Positions 5,488 to 7,568 of a stretch of 7,568 nt of DNA are shown here, one piece after another (position 1 is the first letter of the stretch; the number at the start of each line of letters is the position of its first letter). Both the position numbers and the translations under genes were made by a program. The notes beneath the pieces are model-generated. The model worked only from the letters and a program-made list of their open reading frames with translations. It had not been told where the DNA came from and did no database searches. The stretch spans positions 1 to 7,568 of the forward strand of contig JAEYTN010000518.1 of the NCBI GenBank assembly GCA_023433985.1. The letters run 5' to 3'. Source of the DNA: Pseudomonadota bacterium. GTDB taxonomy: Bacteria; Pseudomonadota; Alphaproteobacteria; Rhizobiales; Devosiaceae.

Positions 5488-6321
5488 CTAGGCGAACGCC
5501 AGGAGCACCGTCAGCACGCCGACTTCGATCAGGGCCTGGAGGGCGCCGATGAGGTCGCCGGTCTGGCCGCCGACGAGCCGGCGGCAGACGGCGGTCCACC
5601 ACCAGGCGATGAGGCCGGCGGCGAGGAAGGCGAGGATGACCGCGACGAGGCTGGTGAAGGGCGCCGCGGCGATGAAGGCGATGATGGCCGAGAACAGGAG
5701 GCCGATGCCGAAGCTGTTGCGACCGACGCGGCCGGCCGCCGCCGACACGCCTCCGGTGCGCGCGTTGGGCAGCTCGAGGCTCAGCCACAGGCAGCCGGAG
5801 CGGGCGAGGACGGTGGTGGCGATCCAGACCGTGGCGGCGGCGACCGGGCTTGCCGCCGCGATGCTGCCCAGCGCCACCACACGCAGCAGGATGTAGAGGC
5901 AGAGCGCCGCGACGCCATAGGTGCCGTGGCGGCTGTCCTTCATGATCTCGAGCCGCCGCTCGGGCGTGGAGCCGCCCACGAGGCCGTCCGCGGCGTCGGC
6001 GAGCGCATCGTCGGCCATGGCGCCGGTGATTGCCAGCATGGCGCCGACTGCGACAGCGGCCGCGAAATAGGCGGGGAGCACGAAGCCGAGGGCCAGCAGC
6101 AGCAGCGCCGGGCCGATGGCGATGATGACGCTGGCGAAGGGCAGGGCGACGGCGATGCGGGTGAGGTCGGGCGGCTCGAAGGGGCGGCTCCCGGTGGGCA
6201 GGCGCGAAAAGAAACGGAGCGCCATCACCAGGTCCGCGCCGAAATCGCGATCCGGGCGGATGGGCGGCGGCTCGCTGAAATTGTCCTGCCGGATGCGTGG
6301 GCCGGGCGCTTCGCCGCTCAA
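5488..6321 (-). CDS. cobS: Adenosylcobinamide-GDP ribazoletransferase (cobalamin synthase; CobV in P. denitrificans naming)
   Basis: This integral membrane enzyme joins adenosylcobinamide-GDP to alpha-ribazole (or its 5'-phosphate), the last assembly step of cobalamin. From the TTG start used here (277 aa), MALRFFSRLP lies at 33-42, several long hydrophobic helices follow, and the metal-binding family motifs are DDALADAADGLVGG (104-117) and LEIMKDSRHGTYG (124-136). GGQTGDLIGALQ (251-262) is the C-terminal signature. The usual HxDGLAD motif reads ADDALAD here, a loss of the His and a Gly-to-Ala change. The start is uncertain. TTG 6321 is chosen because codon third positions remain GC-rich back to about there and not beyond. 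ATG 6225 would give 245 aa, close to the E. coli protein, but lacks a ribosome site; frames reaching 6366 or 6612 overlap the cobT start region. It is divergent from cobT, its pathway partner. In alphaproteobacteria 'CobS' can also mean a cobaltochelatase subunit, which this is not. Confidence 0.92.
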   Translation of the reverse strand: MSGEAPGPRIRQDNFSEPPPIRPDRDFGADLVMALRFFSRLPTGSRPFEPPDLTRIAVALPFASVIIAIGPALLLLALGFVLPAYFAAAVAVGAMLAITGAMADDALADAADGLVGGSTPERRLEIMKDSRHGTYGVAALCLYILLRVVALGSIAAASPVAAATVWIATTVLARSGCLWLSLELPNARTGGVSAAAGRVGRNSFGIGLLFSAIIAFIAAAPFTSLVAVILAFLAAGLIAWWWTAVCRRLVGGQTGDLIGALQALIEVGVLTVLLAFA

Positions 6322-6338
6322 TTGCAAATGCTCGCCGA

Positions 6339-6365
6339 TTGGTCCAAACCTCGCCTCCCTTATCA
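6339..6365 (+). promoter_or_regulatory. Putative cobT promoter
   Basis: TTGGTC (6339-6344) and TTATCA (6360-6365) are 15 bases apart (16 if TATCAC is taken as the -10). A start about 7 bases on would leave a leader of roughly 14 bases containing the CGGAG ribosome site (6374-6378) ahead of GTG 6386. The match is modest. The cobS start lies just on the other side, so the two genes share a very short regulatory region. Confidence 0.3.
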
Positions 6366-6385
6366 CGCCAGCCCGGAGTCGCCAC

Positions 6386-7396
6386 GTGGCGTCAGCTTTC
6401 GCCGACATCATCGATCTGCTGTCCATCGGCCCTTCGGGCGACGACTCGGCGGTGGCCGCCGTGCGCGAGCGCGACCGGCAGCTGACCAAGCCGCCGGGCT
6501 CGCTGGGGACGCTCGAGGGGCTGGTAGAGTTCCTCGCCCGCTGGCAGGGCAAGGGTAAGCCGACCCTCGACAACCCGATGGTGGCGATCTTCGCCGGCAA
6601 CCACGGCGTCACCGACCAGGGCGTTTCGGCTTATCCGCGGGAGGTCACGGCGCAGATGGTGGCGAACTTCACCGCCGGCGGCGCTGCGATCAGCCAGATC
6701 TGCGCCCTGCACGAGCTGAACCTCAGGGTGTTCGAACTGGCGCTTGAGCTGCCGACGGGGGACATCACGCTGGCGCCGGCGATGGACGATCGCATGTGCG
6801 CCGCCACCATCGCCTATGGGATGGAGGCGATTGCCGGGAAGCCGGACCTGCTGGCCATCGGCGAGATGGGCATCGGCAACACCACGGTGGCGGCGGCGGT
6901 CTATGCCGCGCTGTTCGGCGGCACCGGGGCTGATTGGGTTGGCCGCGGCACCGGCGTCGATGACGAGGGGCTGAAGCGCAAGGCCGATGCGGTGGACCGG
7001 GCGCTCGCCTTCCACAAGGACGGGTTGACCGATCCGCTTGCCATCCTGGCGCGGCTCGGCGGGCGCGAGATCGCGGCCATGCTCGGCGCCATCATCGCCA
7101 CGCGCCAGCAGAAGGTGCCAGTGATCGTCGACGGCTTCGTCGCCACCGCGGCGGCCGCCGTGGCGCAGGCGGTGAACCCGGATGCGATCGCGCACTGCAT
7201 TTTCGGGCACCAGTCGGCCGAGCACGCCCATGCCCGCGCGCTCGAGGCGATGGGGGTCAAGCCGCTGCTCGACCTCGACATGCGGCTCGGCGAAGGCACC
7301 GGGGCGGCGCTGGCCATGGTGCTGGCGAAGACCGCGCTGCACCTTCACAACAACATGGCCACCTTCGGCAGCGCCGGGGTAAGCGACAAGGCGTAG
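6386..7396 (+). CDS. cobT: Nicotinate-nucleotide--dimethylbenzimidazole phosphoribosyltransferase (CobU in P. denitrificans naming)
   Basis: This enzyme moves the ribose phosphate of nicotinate mononucleotide onto 5,6-dimethylbenzimidazole to give alpha-ribazole 5'-phosphate, the lower ligand used by the divergent cobS product. The 336 residues match the family length. Signatures: RQLTKPPGSLG (31-41), FAGNHGVTDQGVSAYP (69-84), AIGEMGIGNTT (157-167), VPVIVDGFVATAAA (245-258), HCIFGHQSAEH (270-280), and DMRLGEGTGAALAM (298-311). Glu303 sits at the position of the catalytic base (Glu317 in the Salmonella enzyme). The start is GTG 6386, with CGGAG seven bases before it; the frame is open further upstream but there runs antisense to cobS. 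In alphaproteobacteria 'CobT' is also used for a cobaltochelatase subunit, which this is not. The nucleotidyltransferase gene begins 45 bp after its stop on the same strand and could share its transcript. Confidence 0.96.
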   Translation: MASAFADIIDLLSIGPSGDDSAVAAVRERDRQLTKPPGSLGTLEGLVEFLARWQGKGKPTLDNPMVAIFAGNHGVTDQGVSAYPREVTAQMVANFTAGGAAISQICALHELNLRVFELALELPTGDITLAPAMDDRMCAATIAYGMEAIAGKPDLLAIGEMGIGNTTVAAAVYAALFGGTGADWVGRGTGVDDEGLKRKADAVDRALAFHKDGLTDPLAILARLGGREIAAMLGAIIATRQQKVPVIVDGFVATAAAAVAQAVNPDAIAHCIFGHQSAEHAHARALEAMGVKPLLDLDMRLGEGTGAALAMVLAKTALHLHNNMATFGSAGVSDKA

Positions 7397-7441
7397 CCGC
7401 CTCGCAGTCGCCCGCGTAAGCTTCCCGAAGCGGAGGTGCAG

Positions 7442-7568
7442 GTGAGCGACGACCTGGTGATGGTGGCGGCAGGGCGCCTGTCGGGGCTGGTCGAGCGCTA
7501 CGCGCCGGACCTGATGGTCGGGCTGCACCTTGTCGGCTCCGCCGCGAGCGGGGACTTCCAGCCGGGAC
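7442..7568 (+). CDS. Probable nucleotidyltransferase, aminoglycoside-adenylyltransferase-like (partial, 3' end outside window)
   Basis: Only the first 42 codons are inside the window. The start GTG at 7442 is supported by GGAGG (7432-7436) five bases upstream. The peptide ends with GLHLVGSAASGDFQPG (27-42), which fits the G-S-x(4)-DFxPG beginning of the polymerase-beta-type nucleotidyltransferase fold seen in AadA-like and related enzymes; the metal-binding Asp pair should follow just beyond the edge. With so little sequence, the substrate (aminoglycoside, other small molecule or protein) cannot be told. It is 45 bp after cobT and on the same strand, so co-transcription is possible without implying a role in cobalamin synthesis. 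Confidence 0.7.
   Translation, partial: MSDDLVMVAAGRLSGLVERYAPDLMVGLHLVGSAASGDFQPG

Noticed and set aside
6370..6385. Resemblance to the B12 box of a cobalamin riboswitch (AGCCCGGAGTCGCC) just ahead of cobT
   Set aside because: Only this short stretch matches. The GGGAA and other conserved core elements expected upstream are absent, and the space between the promoter and start is far too short for the roughly 200-base riboswitch. CGGAG here is the ribosome site.
5458..6558. Long plus-strand open frame (366 codons) opposite cobS
   Set aside because: It is antisense to a clear cobS gene, has a Gly/Asp/Arg-rich low-complexity product with no recognisable domain, and is a typical product of GC-rich codon bias on the other strand.
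6386..7528. Minus-strand open frame (378 codons) opposite cobT
   Set aside because: CobT is unmistakable in the other direction; the antisense product is Arg/His/Gly-rich with no motif.
1..7568. tRNA or rRNA genes, CRISPR arrays, insertion sequences, integrase or phage genes, toxin-antitoxin pairs
   Set aside because: None was recognisable by eye on either strand; nearly the whole window is occupied by ordinary coding genes.

Overview
The window is GC-rich (by eye well above 60 % GC) and densely packed with bacterial genes. Gene content and codon use suggest an alphaproteobacterium, most likely of the Hyphomicrobiales (a Devosia-like relative is my guess). This comes from protein resemblance and gene arrangement only; no rRNA or other phylogenetic marker is present.

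Layout. (1) 1-1215, minus strand: an efflux module. A MarR-type repressor gene is followed 3 bp later by the 5' two-thirds of an EmrA/HlyD-type membrane fusion protein gene, which runs off the left edge. The promoter region of the marR gene carries two related inverted-repeat motifs that are good candidates for autoregulatory operators. (2) 1216-2225: a DapA-superfamily lyase/aldolase gene (minus strand), best read as starting at a TTG codon with a strong ribosome site. It is divergent from (3) 2226-2957, plus strand: a DUF421 (YetF-like) membrane protein with an added C-terminal four-cysteine zinc-ribbon tail. (4) 3018-4022, plus strand: dusA, tRNA-dihydrouridine synthase A, with a promoter so close to its ATG that the mRNA may be leaderless. 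(5) 4113-5329, minus strand: a cytidine-deaminase-fold nucleobase/nucleoside deaminase and, upstream of it, a membrane-anchored retropepsin-like aspartic protease; they are 38 bp apart and could be co-transcribed. (6) 5488-7396: the divergent pair for the last steps of cobalamin assembly, adenosylcobinamide-GDP ribazoletransferase (cobS in Salmonella naming, cobV in Pseudomonas denitrificans naming) on the minus strand and nicotinate-nucleotide:dimethylbenzimidazole phosphoribosyltransferase (cobT, = cobU) on the plus strand. CobT makes alpha-ribazole phosphate; CobS joins it to adenosylcobinamide-GDP. (7) 7442-7568, plus strand: the first 42 codons of a probable nucleotidyltransferase, cut by the right edge.

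The window reads as an ordinary chromosomal housekeeping and accessory stretch. I found no tRNA, rRNA, CRISPR array, insertion sequence, phage gene or convincing riboswitch, and no obviously new multi-gene system. The points most worth a second look are the zinc-ribbon DUF421 fusion, the DapA-family protein lacking usual catalytic residues, the paired TTAGnAAG sites at the marR promoter, and the two possibly leaderless genes.
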